The notes: generated from the letters alone by a model not told the origin. DNA of 64,000 bases from Siphonodentalium dalli (GCA_032622095.1 CP136069.1:105180278-105244277), one strand, 5' to 3'. Counted from the first letter of the stretch, positions 23,232-33,762 are shown. Numbers and translations are program-made.

Positions 23232-24060
23232 AGATGCGTCGTACCGTCCGTGGAGCCGTCCGTCCATGCGTCCAGGAAATGGTTTCCGGATGATAACTTT
23301 AGTTTCGGTTATTAGATCAAAAGCAAATTTCATAGGTGAGTTTATCAGACCAAAATAAAGGTCAAGTTCGAATATGGGTTTGCTTCGCCCATTTTTGCGA
23401 GAGTTATGGCCCTATTTTGACTTAGAAAACCCCTGAAAGTTGGTTTCCAGATGATAACTTTAGTAGAGTTAATCGGATTCAAACCAAATTTGGTATATTA
23501 CTTTCTCCCAGCAAAACACAGGTCAAGTTAAAACTTGGGTTCTGCCCGATCATTTTTGGCAGAGTTATGCCCCTTTTCCGACATAGAAAATTCAGTTTTT
23601 TTGGTTTCCGGATAACTTTATTTTGGATTGTTTATATGCAAAACCCGTTTTTTGGTGGATTACTTATATCAAAATACAGCTCAAGTTTGAATTTCAGTTT
23701 AATCCGATAATTGTTTCCGGATGATAACTTCAGTTTGTGTGATCATATCTGAACCAAATTTGGTATGTGAGTTTATCAGCCCTATGTACAGGTCAAGTTC
23801 GAATATGGGTATGCTCCGCCCGTTTTGCGAGAGCTGTGGCCCTTTTTTTACCTGTTTTATTTAGAAAATATCTCACTTTTTCGGTTTTCGGATGATATCT
23901 CAAGTTTGGATCCTTTAATTGCAAATACCGTTTTTATGTGGATCAGTCATATCAAGATACAGGTCAAGTTTGAATTTGAGTTTGATCCGATGAATTTTCT
24001 CAGAGTTATGGGCTTTTCTACTTCGAAAATTAAATTTTTCTTGTAATTTTCTTCATTTTG
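23232..24060 (+). mobile_element. Family E core array, 5' and 3' ends missing
   Basis: A CCGTCC-rich head (GTCCGTGGAGCCGTCCGTCC) is followed by about four diverged cores sharing CCGGATGATAACTTTAGT, AACCAAATTTGGTATATTAC, ACAGGTCAAGTTCGAATATG, GAGAGTTATGGCCCT and GACTTAGAAAA with the intact family E element at 55815-56725. No 5' palindrome precedes the head; the 601-bp TIR element sits immediately upstream and may have displaced it. No CTCTTGT end was found. Non-coding. Confidence 0.6.
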
Positions 24061-24599
24061 TGCCAATTTGAGGTTATATTTTGACTTTAAGAATTTTTTA
24101 AAGATTTTGTTATTTGTATGCATGTCAGTAATGAGACAATACACAAGTGTCTTATCCATATACTATACTTCTACAAAGCCTCCACTCCAAATGAAGCCAC
24201 CGGTTCAGGGGACACTGTGGCCGAGCGGCCTTTTATTACATTTATCGCTTCCTGCATTTTAAGGAATGACTCTTTGAATTTGTTTTGAACAAAATTTAAA
24301 TAGTAAACGGTAAAACATCACTGTTGCAGTTTGTGGCATTGGTGATCGGAAATCAAATACACAACTGGACCTGTACAAAACAGATCATTTTTATATATCG
24401 ATTCACGTTCCATTTATTTTATGGGGGGGGGGGGGGGTGCAAAATTGATCATTGATCGGCTTAGCAGAAACCCTGATGATACTCTTTGAACACAAACAGA
24501 AGATTCACCTGCAAAAATGCGTTTTCTCAAACATGATCCTTCATGGAGTATATACATGTATGGAAGTCAATAGATAATAAAAAACAACTATACATGCAG
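24061..24599. other. Unassigned sequence with a poly-G run
   Basis: A poly-G run of about 13 lies at 24423-24436. Nothing else is supported. Confidence 0.35.
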
Positions 24600-24999
24600 T
24601 TCAGGAAGGCTGTTCAGACAAATATACGTTATAATCCTCTCTTTGGTTAGAAATTCTGCTGATAACCTAATGGAGACAGAAAAACACTTTATTATGAAAT
24701 GTATAAAGTATTGTGGAATGCGAAAAATATTTGTTTAAAACATTATAGCACAAATACCCAAATTACAATGTATGAATGAGGACGATAAATTTATATTTCT
24801 TATGAAAAAAAAATATGTTTGCACTACAGTCTGTAGCAAGGTCTGGAAATTCTTTGAAGAGAGAACTTAAGAATGATCACATAATTGTAAATGTATTGAT
24901 TAGTCTAAATATTTCATAATTTTATATGTAATAACGTTGCTTTAATTTTATGTATGGCATCTGCCACAAGTGGGTGTAAATTGTCAATAAATTATATCA
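24600..24999 (+). pseudogene. LINE-type retrotransposon, 3' end fragment
   Basis: Read on the plus strand from about 24645, one frame gives ADNLMETEKHFIMKCIKYC followed by GMRKIFV, then a stop. The E-x-HF-x-x-x-C-x-x-Y-x-x-x-R pattern is typical of the zinc-knuckle-like segment after the reverse transcriptase domain in many LINE ORF2 proteins. The frame continues with KFIFLMKKKYV and VWKFFEER beyond the stop. About 250 bp downstream the sequence ends in GTCAATAAATTATATC, like a LINE 3' end with its polyadenylation-like AATAAA. The upstream reverse transcriptase and endonuclease are absent, so this is a 5'-truncated dead copy. The clade cannot be fixed. Confidence 0.6.
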
Positions 25000-25710
25000 A
25001 TGTCAGCATTTCCCTGACACTGGCTAAATTTATTGATTTGAAGAGATCCAAGAAATCAACATAGTTACCTAGAACCATCACTGTATTGCAGTAGCATCTA
25101 TACCCCTGATGAGGTTTCCTGGACCATATTTACTATTTGTCTTGCATTGACAAACCTTGCTTGGCCTTGCACTAAAATCGGCTTTGGGTAAATTTTGTAA
25201 TGAAGATATGTCTCACTGCCACACATTCCATACACAGATGTGTGCTTTCCTTGTGTAAACATTGCTTAGGTATTGCATCATCAGGAGTGGCACCAGATGG
25301 CGCTACATCCCCCCTGGTCAGCCCCTCCTCCCCATTAGGGAATCTGCAATGTTTAGCCCGGTAGCTTCGGGCCTGTATTCCCTGTGTCGGGGAAATCCTG
25401 GTGCCACCCCTGCCTGTCATATAGTTTGTTTGCACTTTACATGTGAGTTGATTTATGTATGGACCATATGTAGTGACCACGGGGACACCGATAGAAGTCA
25501 CGTGACCTTGGTGGCTATCTTGGTGTTACTTCTCTGGTTGGATGTAGTGAAATTGGCTAAAAGGAGCATATAGATGATGTTAATAGTGAGTTTGCGATTT
25601 CAAACCAGTACGTGTATGGGTTGCTACCCATCGCAAACTGTTTGGCAAGTAGGATTTTGCAAATATACTGTAAGGTAATACAGAGAAATCATTAATCGCC
25701 TTCGCCTTAT
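25000..25710. other. Unassigned sequence
   Basis: Overlapping open frames of 103 codons (plus) and 109 codons (minus) at 25172-25573 lack any recognisable motif and read across each other. I see no exon. Confidence 0.35.
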
Positions 25711-25804
25711 AAGGCTTATCATTACTGAAGATTACCCTCTCGATAATGAGTTGCTTAAGGCTTATCATTACTGAGGATTACCCTCTCGATAATGAGTTGC
25801 TCAA
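25711..25804 (+). repeat. 46-bp tandem repeat, units 1 and 2 (unit 3 at 26702)
   Basis: Units starting AAGGCTTATCATTACTGAGG and ending GATAATGAGTTGCT lie at 25711-25756 and 25757-25802. A third nearly identical unit lies at 26702-26747. Joining unit 2 to unit 3 restores a continuous three-unit tandem array with TTAA at the joint. The 897-bp gap is therefore best read as an insertion. Confidence 0.8.
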
Positions 25805-26699
25805 CTCTTTGAACGCAAGCTCCCCACAATGATCGACACCCTGACCCTGTGCTCCCAGTGGTATTTTGACTTATAGTAGGCAGTGTTTAGGTGTATGGTG
25901 TTGTTTATGTCCAAGTGGTGTCACATGTCTGAAACTTTAGAGGTATGTTCCCCATTGGCCATTGATTATTTCAAGATCTGGTTACATTGCCACATGGTCA
26001 CTCCCTGGTAACGGTTGCTAGGCAACTACCCGAGATTGAAAGTAAAATACAATTACAGCTTTTATCGTCGTAATTCAGCTCAAGGAAATTGCGTTTTTGA
26101 GGCAGTCAATACCCTATTGTGAAATTTGAGATGTATCTGGCCAGAAGAGTGAACCTAACTTGTATTTAAGGTAGCAACGGTTGCTAAGCAAATACCCCAA
26201 ATGATTGAATGACACCATTGCCCTGTGTATTCAATTGTATTATGCCCCAATTTAGACATTCCATGGCATGCACATGGTGATGGTTATGTTCAAATGGTAC
26301 CACAGGTCTGAAACTTTACAGGTATGTTTCCATGGACCACTGAGTATTTTGAAGATTGGTATACTTTGCCACACAATCACTCCCTGGTAACGGTTTCTAT
26401 GCAACTACCCGGAATTGAAAGTAATATGCAATTATAGCTTATAGCGTCACAATTCCACGCTAAGAAAATGTGTTTTCTATGCAGTCAAATTAGTCAATAC
26501 TCTTGTGAAATTTGAGATATATCTGGTCAGAAGAGTGAACACAACTTGTATTTAACGCTATCAATGGTTGGTAAGCATATACCCCAATTGATCGAATGAC
26601 ACCACTTCCCTGTGTATTCAATGGCATTATGTCCCATTTTAGACGGTTATATGAACGTTTTCTGGCTGGTCGCTTTTGTGGCCAGTCGGGTTCAAAGGG
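25805..26699. mobile_element. piggyBac-like non-autonomous element at a TTAA site
   Basis: The ends are CTCTTTGAACGC on the left and TCGGGTTCAAAGGG on the right, inverted to one another. The right flank is TTAA at 26700-26703; the left flank is TCAA at 25801-25804, one substitution from TTAA. TTAA duplication and CCCTTTG-type termini are hallmarks of piggyBac. The interior has two diverged 378-bp tandem units, each with CACTCCCTGGTAACGGTT, GAAATTTGAGATGTATCTGG or a close variant, AGAAGAGTGAAC and ATTGAATGACACCA or a close variant. No transposase is present. Confidence 0.75.
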
Positions 26700-26747
26700 T
26701 TAAGGCTTATCATTACTGAGGATTACCCTCTCGATAATGAGTTGCTA

Positions 26748-26939
26748 AAGTTACTGTTGGGTAAAGTTTGTGGTGTTCATTGCTTCGCAATGTGCGTGAA
26801 CAAATTGTCATTTCTTCTATCCCTCTCAACTAAGATCAACCTTGAAAATCAATCTTGATTTTGGCGTATGTTTGAGTTTGGACCCACAAACTTCTCATCT
26901 ATCCCTGACTGTGCATAGTGCACTTCCTCGGAAATTAAC
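26748..26939. other. Short unassigned spacer
   Basis: Nothing recognisable between the third 46-bp unit and the coreless composite element. Confidence 0.3.
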
Positions 26940-27090
26940 AAACTCGACCTACAGTTTGATGAATGATGGTGGGTATCCGCCATCTGTCTAACAGTCTGTC
27001 TGTCTTTCTTTGACATTTAATAAGTATTGCTACTCACAAAATTATCCCCTCTCCATATTGAGCTACAGTGTTATTGATACTTTCATTAGT
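26940..27090 (+). mobile_element. Coreless composite of a B-like head and an A-like tail
   Basis: The left part, AACTCGACCTACAGTTTGATGA, here abbreviated as ACTCGACCTACAGTTTGATG, then GGTGGGTATCCGCC and GTCTGTCTGTC, matches the inner arm and head of family B. About 60 bp later the right part, ATTATCCCCTCTCCATATTG then AGCTACAGTGTTATTGATAC and TTTCATT, matches the 3' end of family A including its terminal hairpin. Core monomers are absent. It could be a deletion product joining two elements or a real modular exchange. Confidence 0.55.
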
Positions 27091-27879
27091 TATATTCTCT
27101 GGTCATTATGTCATTATGTGTTTGTTTCTGGATGATAAATTCATGCAGGTTAGGGTTGCTTGATCACCACCAAACTTTGTGCGTGACTTAATGTAGGTTA
27201 AAAATTCAGGTCAAGCTAGAATCTGGGAATGGTCTAAAGATTTTTGCCAAAGTGATGTGTTTGAATATCCCCACAAATATTTTGGTTTCTGCTGGTTTCT
27301 GTGATAAATTTCTCAAATGCAAAACAAACCGGGTCCACAGATGTATTATACCACACCTGGCAGTGCTCCATTTCCCTTACCAAAAGGCAGCGGAAGCTTC
27401 CCTGAGCAGCAGTTCTTCTTTCATGCCGAAATACTACTGGCAGTTTCAGTGGATGCAGCATTTAAATTCCGCTGAAATTTCACTCGGATTTTCCACCGGA
27501 CATTGCATTTCGCTGAAATTTTATGCTGATTTCCCAGTGGACACTGCTTTACAAACATGTACTCTTTAACTTCCGTAAGTGGTGTATCTGTTCAAGTTAA
27601 GTATAATAGGACAGGGTCATGTGATTTATAGGTCATGTGACTGTTGAAAGCAACATGTCTTCTCATTTCACTGTTCCTCTGACCTATTTGACAACAATGT
27701 TATATGTAGGGTCTACACATATAGACAATTACAGCCGGGTTTCAGCGGAACTGAATCAAGGCTGCAAAATAGGCTGCATTTACATTGAGTCTAGGCTGAT
27801 AGGTTTAACAGATGAACTGGCTTTTGGAAAGCTTGGTAACATATTTATTCAGTGAACACCCTTGCAATAAGGAATCCAA
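27091..27879. other. Unassigned sequence with a decayed E-like core
   Basis: At 27120-27255, TTTCTGGATGATAAATTC, ACCACCAAACTTTGTG and CAGGTCAAGCTAGAATCTGG resemble a family E core. Around 27430-27545 the words CGCTGAAATTTCACTCGGAT, TTTCCACCGGACATTGC and TTTCCCAGTGGACACTGC form a short imperfect repeat. Open frames here (up to 105 codons) show no known motif. Confidence 0.4.
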
Positions 27880-28045
27880 GGTTTTCAAAGGTCATCCTAG
27901 GATTTCCAAGGTTTCTACAAGATTTTTGACTAAATAAAATTATATTTTAATAGGACCTTGGGGAAACTTCTCTCAAAACCTTGGCAATCCTAATAGAAAA
28001 CCTTGGTCCAAGGTTTAAATTTCCAAGGTTGTAAAGCTGAACTTG
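27880..28045. repeat. Cluster of CCAAGG/CCTTGG words
   Basis: About ten copies of CCAAGGTTT or its reverse complement AAACCTTGG occur in 165 bp, on both strands. A further AAACCTTGGAAAACCTTGTA lies at 33484, just beyond the right end of the DIRS element. The cluster may be one short repeat that the DIRS element entered. Confidence 0.5.
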
Positions 28046-28084
28046 AAAGCTTGGCTGTAAAAATGAGAATTTTATTCTTCTCAA

Positions 28085-28285
28085 ATTATAGTTTTATAGT
28101 GTAAATGTAAAGTATTTAATATTACGATAGGAATTCCATTCCCTTAAGATAAAAATTTCGCCCAATTCACCATTGTGCAATAAGGTGAAGGTCATAAAAA
28201 AACTTTCCAAGTTAGCGCATGTGCAACTGGATATACCGGTATAAACCTGGAGGATTCATTCTCCTATATGGCGATCGAAAATGCC
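28085..28285 (+). repeat. DIRS inverted terminal repeat, left
   Basis: It runs from about TTTATAGTGTAAATG through ATATTACGATAGGAATTCCA, TTTCGCCCAATTCACCATTG, TTTCCAAGTTAGCGCATGTG and ATAAACCTGGAGGATTCATT to GGCGATCG. It is the inverse of 33268-33470 with scattered substitutions. In DIRS elements such terminal repeats are used to template and join cDNA ends. This is the downstream end relative to the genes. Confidence 0.85.
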
Positions 28286-28299
28286 AAACCCAAATCCTT

Positions 28300-28465
28300 C
28301 TACTCTCTGTTCCCAGAGGGGAGGAAGGTCCGGGACTGTAATATTGAATACTTTACATTTACTTCTAAAACTATTAATTGAGAAAACAATTTTCTCATTT
28401 TATAGTGTAAATGATCGTATTCAATATTACGACGGCGGAGGGATGAACAGAGAGTAAAGTAGAAT
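28300..28465. repeat. Imperfect inverted repeat next to the DIRS left terminal repeat
   Basis: TTCTACTCTCTGTTC near 28297 and GAACAGAGAGTAAAGTAGAA near 28445 are inverted, as are ACTGTAATATTGAATACTTT and TCGTATTCAATATTAC. The position just inside the terminal repeat fits the internal complementary region of DIRS elements, but I cannot prove that role. Confidence 0.5.
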
Positions 28466-28718
28466 ATTTTAAAAGTTTCTACTCACCAAATGATACATCT
28501 TGATTGTCTGTTGCTGCAAACTTGCACGCTAACATTCCTCAACAATCAACATCCCTACTATATACAGAATCCATGTGTCTTCTATTTACAATTCATTTTC
28601 AGCATGTCCCTCTTTGGAAAACTCGCGGTTAAAGGAAGTTTAACACTAAATGGAATGAAAGATAGACTCACCTGAAATCCTAAAGGCGAAAGTGTATACA
28701 CAAATCCCAAATCATTCG

Positions 28719-29735
28719 TCAGTGTTGGTCCGTAGCCATGCCTGCTTCTAAGCCCTCTGAACTTAAGCGTTTTAAATAATGCTGAATGAAAGTCGTCTCC
28801 CGCGACCAATCAGCAGCTTCCATAACATCACTAACAGAAGCTCCCTTGAAGAGGGCCCATGAGGGACCCAAACTTCTAGTAGAATGTCCTCTAACATCAG
28901 GGATATCTTTCTCATGTAATTCGTAGCAAAACTGTATACACTGAACAATCCAGCGCGAGATTGTAGAACTAGAGACTGGTTTGTGTGGGTCAATCAGTGA
29001 AAGAAATAATGAAGCTTGCCCAGCTGCTGATGGGGCTTCTGAATGCCATAACCTGGTTACATTCAAGTAATGTAAGAGAGTATGCTGTGGATCCAGTGCC
29101 AGACATTCTTCAAATGCAGGAATAAAAATTGACGTAGAATGGTGAGAAGGTCTGCCTTGCTTGGCCAGGCCGACACGGTGAAACAGGATACCTTGGTTCT
29201 GAATGTTGATAACTGAAAGTTGTCCTAACTGAAAGGCTTGCAAGTCACTGGCTCTGCGGAATGAAGTGATGGCAAGTAGAATAACGGTCTTCCAAGTGAC
29301 CATCTTCACTGGAGCATTGGTTAATGGTTCTAATGGTTCTTTCTTCAGACACTCTAAAAGGAAAGGAAGATCCCAATTAGGACAAAGATGTTTTGCAGGG
29401 GGTCGTTTATTGAAAACCCCTTTTAGCATACGTACTTTAGCATATGTACAATGTCATGATGCTGCCCCACCAAAAAATTGTCCACTGGGGGAAACATAGC
29501 CGATAGCATGGACCTATAACAACTAATGGTGGAATATGATAAGCCTTCATTAAATAAATGAGCAAGGAAATCGACACAAGATACTGGATTGGTATTAATT
29601 TGTTGTTGACAACACCAGCACTGAAATCACCGATATATTTACAGGAGTAATCTTTCCTGGTGCTTGGCCGCCAGGAGGCAGACAGCAATTCAGTAGCGTC
29701 GCTAGAAAAGCCCTTTGCTTGGAAATTTCAGCCGA
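28719..29735 (-). pseudogene. Tyrosine recombinase of the DIRS element
   Basis: The C-terminal 236 codons (29429-28719) are uninterrupted. Catalytic signatures are visible: the first arginine in SFRRASDLQAF, the HSTRSLG box (HxxR) and the terminal tyrosine in FIQHYLKRL, with W in ADWSRETT where many relatives have H or W. These residues perform DNA strand exchange during integration of the circular element. The N-terminal DNA-binding part, starting near LLSASWRPSTRKDY at about 29700, lies in another frame, and a frameshift separates it from the catalytic part. The gene follows the RNase H region, as expected. It is probably inactive because its start is broken. Confidence 0.88.
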
Positions 29736-29943
29736 TATCAACCAGGCCATGAGATGCAGACTCTCTGGATCGGGGTGACATATCGGGTCCCTGCCCTGGA
29801 TCAACAAATCTGGTATCATGGGAAGGCGAACCGGAGGTGTGACTAAAAGACCCAGTAGTCGGGGATACCATGGTTGATGTGGCCACTGAGGCGCTGTGAG
29901 GATGGGTTGCACTGAAACCGTTCCAAATGCCGGAGAGACCTTG
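29736..29943 (-). pseudogene. Linker between RNase H and recombinase regions
   Basis: The frame reads TPPVRLPMIPDLLIQGRDP then ICHPDPESLHLMAWLIS, similar in character to the LPxxxDLLxQG and HPDPxxLxLxAW linker of DIRS polyproteins. It connects in reading order to the recombinase N-terminal piece with small frame changes. Confidence 0.7.
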
Positions 29944-30437
29944 CTATGAAAGCAAACGTGGAAAAGCATACGCATGTAGACCTTGCCACGGTATATATAG
30001 GGCATCAATCATCATAGCCAGAGGATCTGGGTTCCATGAGCAATAATTCGGAACCTGTCTGTTGTTCATGGTCACAAAAAGATCGACCTGTGGCCAACCC
30101 CACCATTGAAAAAGGGGTCGAGTAACAACCGGATTCAACTGCCATTTGTTGTGGTTGAGGAGGTAATTCCTGCTGATGTGATCTGCAAAGCGATTGTCTT
30201 GATCTCTGATAAAACGCACCCCACAAATATATCTTGTGACTGAGTGCTTTCTGCCATAACCGCCATGCGATGTGATTGAGATTGACAGAGCGGGTGCCCC
30301 CTTGATGATTTATGTACTGAATGACAGAGGTGTTGTCGGATCGGATCCGCACATTGTGGCCCTCGAGAAGTGGGAGGAAGTGTGTCAGGGTAAAAAATAC
30401 TGCCTCCATTTCTAGGCAATTGCATTTCAAAATTCAA
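29944..30437 (-). pseudogene. RNase H region of the DIRS element
   Basis: The minus-strand reading starts with NCLEMEAVFFTLTHFLPLL and reaches VRIRSDNTSVIQYINHQGG, which holds the conserved E and D of an RNase H fold. It continues with NHIAWRLWQKAL. A frameshift near 30220 moves the reading to another frame, where RFADHISRNYLL, VDLFVTMNNRQVPNYCSW and MIDALYIPW match the stretch that follows RNase H in DIRS polyproteins. The region is cut at its N-terminal side by the family A array, so the reverse transcriptase that should precede it is lost. Confidence 0.85.
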
Positions 30438-31796
30438 TCCATTAGCACGGGCTACAGGTCATACTGTTCGTCTGATCATTATGACATTTGTCATGGATGT
30501 TAATATTGACATGTAGATGGGAACGAGTAATTTTGGGGTTGTTCGGCCAAAAAACATGGCCGCCAGCAGCCATCTTGGATATTACTCTTTGCATGACTAA
30601 ATCCTTTGGCACGGGCTACAGGTCATACCTTTGGTCGGATCATCATAAAATTTGTCATGGATGTTAACAATGACATATAGATGGGAAACGAGTCATTTTG
30701 GGGTCATTTGGCCAAAAAACATGGCCGCCAGCAGCCATCTTGGATTTTACTCTTTGCATGACTAAATCCTTTGACACGGGCTACAGGTCATACCTTTGGT
30801 CGGATCATCATGAAATTTGTCATGGATGTTAACAATGACATATAGATGGGAAACGAGTCATTTTGGGGTCATTCAAAAAAACATAGCCACCAGCAGCCAT
30901 CTTGGATTTCAAAATTCAATCCATTGGCATGGTCAACAGGCCATACTATTTGTCTGATCATCATGAAATTTGTCATGGATGTTAATATTGACATGTAGAT
31001 GGGAATGAGTCATTTTGGGGTCATTTGGTAAAAAAACATAGCCGCCAGCAGCCATCTTGGATTTTACTATTTCCATGACTAAATCCTTTGGCACGGGCTA
31101 CAGTACCTTTAGTCGGATTATCATGAAATTTGTCACAGATGTTGACAATGAGATGTAGATGGGAATGAGTCATTTGGGGTCATTCGGCAAATAAACATGG
31201 CTGCCAGTGGCCATCTTGGATTTCAAAATTCATGGGCTACAGGCCATACTGTTTGTCTGATCATCATGAAATTTGTCGTGGATTTTAGTATTGACATGTA
31301 TATGGGAACGAGTCATTTTGGGGTCATTTGGCCAAATAACATGGACGCCCGCAGCCATTTTGGATTTTACTCTTTGCATGACTAAATTTTTTGGCACAGG
31401 CTACAGGTCGTACCTTTGGTCGTATCTTTATGAAATTTGTCATGGCTGTTGACATGTAGATGGGAACGAGTCATTTTGGGGTCATTCAGAAAAAAAACAT
31501 GTCCACCAGCAGCCATCTTGGATTTCAAAATTCATTCCATTAGCACAGACTACAGGCCGGAGTGTTGGTCTGATCATTCTGAAATTTGTCGTGGAAGTTA
31601 ACATTGACATGTAAATGGGAACGAGTCATTTTGTCGTCAATCGGCAATAAAACATGGCTGCCAGTGGCCATCTTGGATTTTACTCTTTGCATAACTAGAC
31701 CTTTCAACTTTCCACATTCCTAATCACTCCATTGACAGTAACACATGAAATTAGTCCCTTTCCCAGTTGAGCTACATTGTCATTGACACTTTCATT
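30424..31796 (+). mobile_element. Family A core array inside the DIRS element, copy A4
   Basis: It begins abruptly within a core (TTTCAAAATTCAATCC) with no 5' hairpin or head. About eight diverged monomers follow, and the normal A 3' end closes it: CCAGTTGAGCT, ACATTGTCATTGACACT and TTCAT followed by T. The left side joins directly to the coding sequence of RNase H. The 5' truncation together with the missing reverse transcriptase suggests a deletion or rearrangement after insertion. Non-coding. Confidence 0.75.
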
Positions 31797-31899
31797 TATT
31801 ATACTTACATAGTCAAAGCCGACGACCCCGGTCTCTGCTGGTCCTGTCCTGACTGGAACCTCTGCAAGCCCGGGTAGTGTATTCGGAGGCATCGGTAGG

Positions 31900-33238
31900 T
31901 CTATGATCTGATCTGGGAATTTTTGGAATATGAAAATTCCCAAAACTCGAAGTGCTGTTAGTCAGACCAGCTGAAGTTCCAGAAGAAGGTTGGAAAGACT
32001 GTTGTTTCCAGTGAAAAGCTTCTTTGTCGGTGGTGGGAACTCCGATGAAGTACCACTTTTCCTCTTCGGAGGACAGACATCAAGGAGGAGATCATCAATC
32101 TGTTTCTGCCGTCCTTGCATGTCTTGAGGACACTCTCAAGTCCGGTACCAAAGACGCCATTACCAGACAGAGGAAGATCACTGATATGATTCTCTGCGTC
32201 TGCTGTATATAAACCAGTGTCCGAAGAAGCAAGCGCACATCAGATTATGTGAAAGAACCCACCAGCACGACCTATATGATCCAAAGAATGGGTGGACATT
32301 TGAAAAATGTCCTTAAAAAGGTCTATTGCAAACTGGGGATCAGGCTGCTCCTTGTCCCAAGCATAGCGAGCAAGATTGCAAGTGACTGTTGAAGATAACA
32401 CTGTATCACAATCCCAATACGACAGGCTTGATGGCCTTTGTAAGCAAACGCATGTGAGCCATGCTGTTTCACAAGCATAATTTCAACCAAAGTATCCATT
32501 GTTGGAACAGTCAAGAAGTCTTCAGCAGACGAATCAAAGGGATACTTATCAAAAAGATCCTCAGAGAAAGCAGTTAGTGATGCTGGATGAATAGATCGTT
32601 CTGATGTCAACAGCAACAATTTATGTGCCTCATCAAGAGACAGGCCATTGCATTCAGGTTTCTTGGAGAAGATGAAACTATTCTCCCCAAACAAGCCAAG
32701 AAGACTCCTGTCAGAGAGTTGTTGATCATAGCAAGGTCAGTCTGTGGATCAGTGTTTTCCTCGTCAAACCCAGATGGAGCATCTGTGCTCACCACGTCAT
32801 CATCTGCTCGTAATTAGATGGAGGTAGTACTGCCTGCCAACTGCGGGTCAGGTGTTAACAGACCGGTAGCAACTCTCTGCGAGTTAGCAGAAGTACAATC
32901 CGTCCTCTGCAGACTGGAAGGTAAATAGACTGTCTGAGATGCAACTGGTGTAACAGTAGTCAAGCTGCAGCCACGGAAACGTTAACAGCAGATGACGAAG
33001 TTATCGTCGTGATTACAATACTTGAAGTGGAATCAGTGGCTGTGCATCTGCCAAGTGAGACCTGCCCAGGCATCAAAGTCCCAATTAGCAAGACCAGTTT
33101 TCCTTCTAACCCGTTGATACGTGAAAAACATTACGTTTGTAACGATGTCATATCGTCTGGTGGAGGATGGAAATGTCTTCGACTTACAACCGGCGAAGAA
33201 TCCGATGAACTTTATCTCAAATCTGAATTGGACGCCAT
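31900..33238 (-). pseudogene. Gag-like ORF1 remnant of the DIRS element
   Basis: A start at 33238 (MASNSDLR) lies close inside the right terminal repeat. The best-preserved stretch is 32694-32323, with SERSIHPASLTAFSEDLF, FDKYPFDSSAEDFLTVPT and DTLVEIMLVKQHGSHAFAY. Downstream, in frame with breaks, are FAIDLFKDIFQMSTHSLDHI and GNGVFGTGLESVLKTCKD, followed by a basic tail, KRKSGTSSEFPPPTKKLF. Position, length (about 420 codons) and style fit the first ORF of DIRS elements, usually called gag-like. At least five stops or frameshifts were seen. Function as a capsid-like protein is inferred from position only. Confidence 0.65.
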
Positions 33239-33267
33239 TTAATTTTTAAACGTGGTCGAAAATATGG

Positions 33268-33470
33268 GCGTATTCGATCGCCGAGAAAGGAAGAATGAAT
33301 CCTCCAGGTTTATACCGCTATATCCAGTTGCACATGCGCTAACTTGGAAAGTTTTTTTATGACCTTCACCTTGTTGCACGATGGTGAATTGGGCGAAATT
33401 TGGATCCTATTAAAGGGAATGCAATTCCTATCGTAATATTGAATATTACGCTATAAAATTAGTCATTCCT
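33268..33470 (-). repeat. DIRS inverted terminal repeat, right
   Basis: It is the inverse of 28085-28285: CGATCGCCGAGAAAGGAAG, AATGAATCCTCCAGGTTTAT, CACATGCGCTAACTTGG, TGAATTGGGCGAAATTTGG, GCAATTCCTATCGTAATATT. It lies upstream of the gag-like start and would contain the promoter in an active copy. Differences from the left repeat indicate age. Confidence 0.85.
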
Positions 33471-33762
33471 GTATTCAGAATAAACCTTGGAAAACCTTGT
33501 ACAGTTTGGTATTATTTGGTTAATCTCATTGGCTGAATTCGTCATTTGATCAAGTTTAAATTTCTCGGTTTCAGTTAGAAGCTGTATGTCTTAACAAAAT
33601 GTGTCGACTGGTTTACTGAGTAATTTCGCAACTTATTTGAAAAATACCAAAAGTGGGTATATCAGTTACATCTTTAGTCTAACACAGTTCTTCTAATTGG
33701 ATTATATATGGAAGGATTCTCCGAGGTAAATGTTTTTAAATAGTTTACTATTTTCAAATTAA
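33471..33762. other. Unassigned spacer between the DIRS element and the first palindrome
   Basis: It includes AAACCTTGGAAAACCTTGTA near 33484, which matches the CCAAGG cluster left of the DIRS element. Nothing else was recognised. Confidence 0.35.

Larger units (their letters stand above)
28085..33470 (-). mobile_element. DIRS-type tyrosine-recombinase retrotransposon, decayed, minus strand
   Basis: The element is bounded by inverted terminal repeats of about 170-200 bp (28085-28285 and 33268-33470). Read on the minus strand it carries, in order, a gag-like region (about 33238-31900), an RNase H segment with the conserved DIRS downstream motifs (30437-29944), and a tyrosine recombinase (about 29735-28719). 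This order with inverted repeats and a recombinase in place of an integrase defines DIRS elements. The reverse transcriptase, expected between gag and RNase H, is not found; a family A array (30424-31796) lies there. Several stops and frameshifts show that it is not active. Confidence 0.9.

Noticed and set aside
24205-24235. Words resembling tRNA internal promoter boxes (GGTTCA and TGGCCGAGCGG)
   Set aside because: The boxes are in the wrong order and spacing for a tRNA or a tRNA-derived SINE.
25172-25573. Overlapping 103- and 109-codon frames on opposite strands
   Set aside because: They shadow each other and neither shows a known pattern.
25805-26699. Calling the two 378-bp units a segmental duplication of host DNA
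   Set aside because: They lie wholly between inverted CTCTTTGAAC-type ends at a TTAA site.
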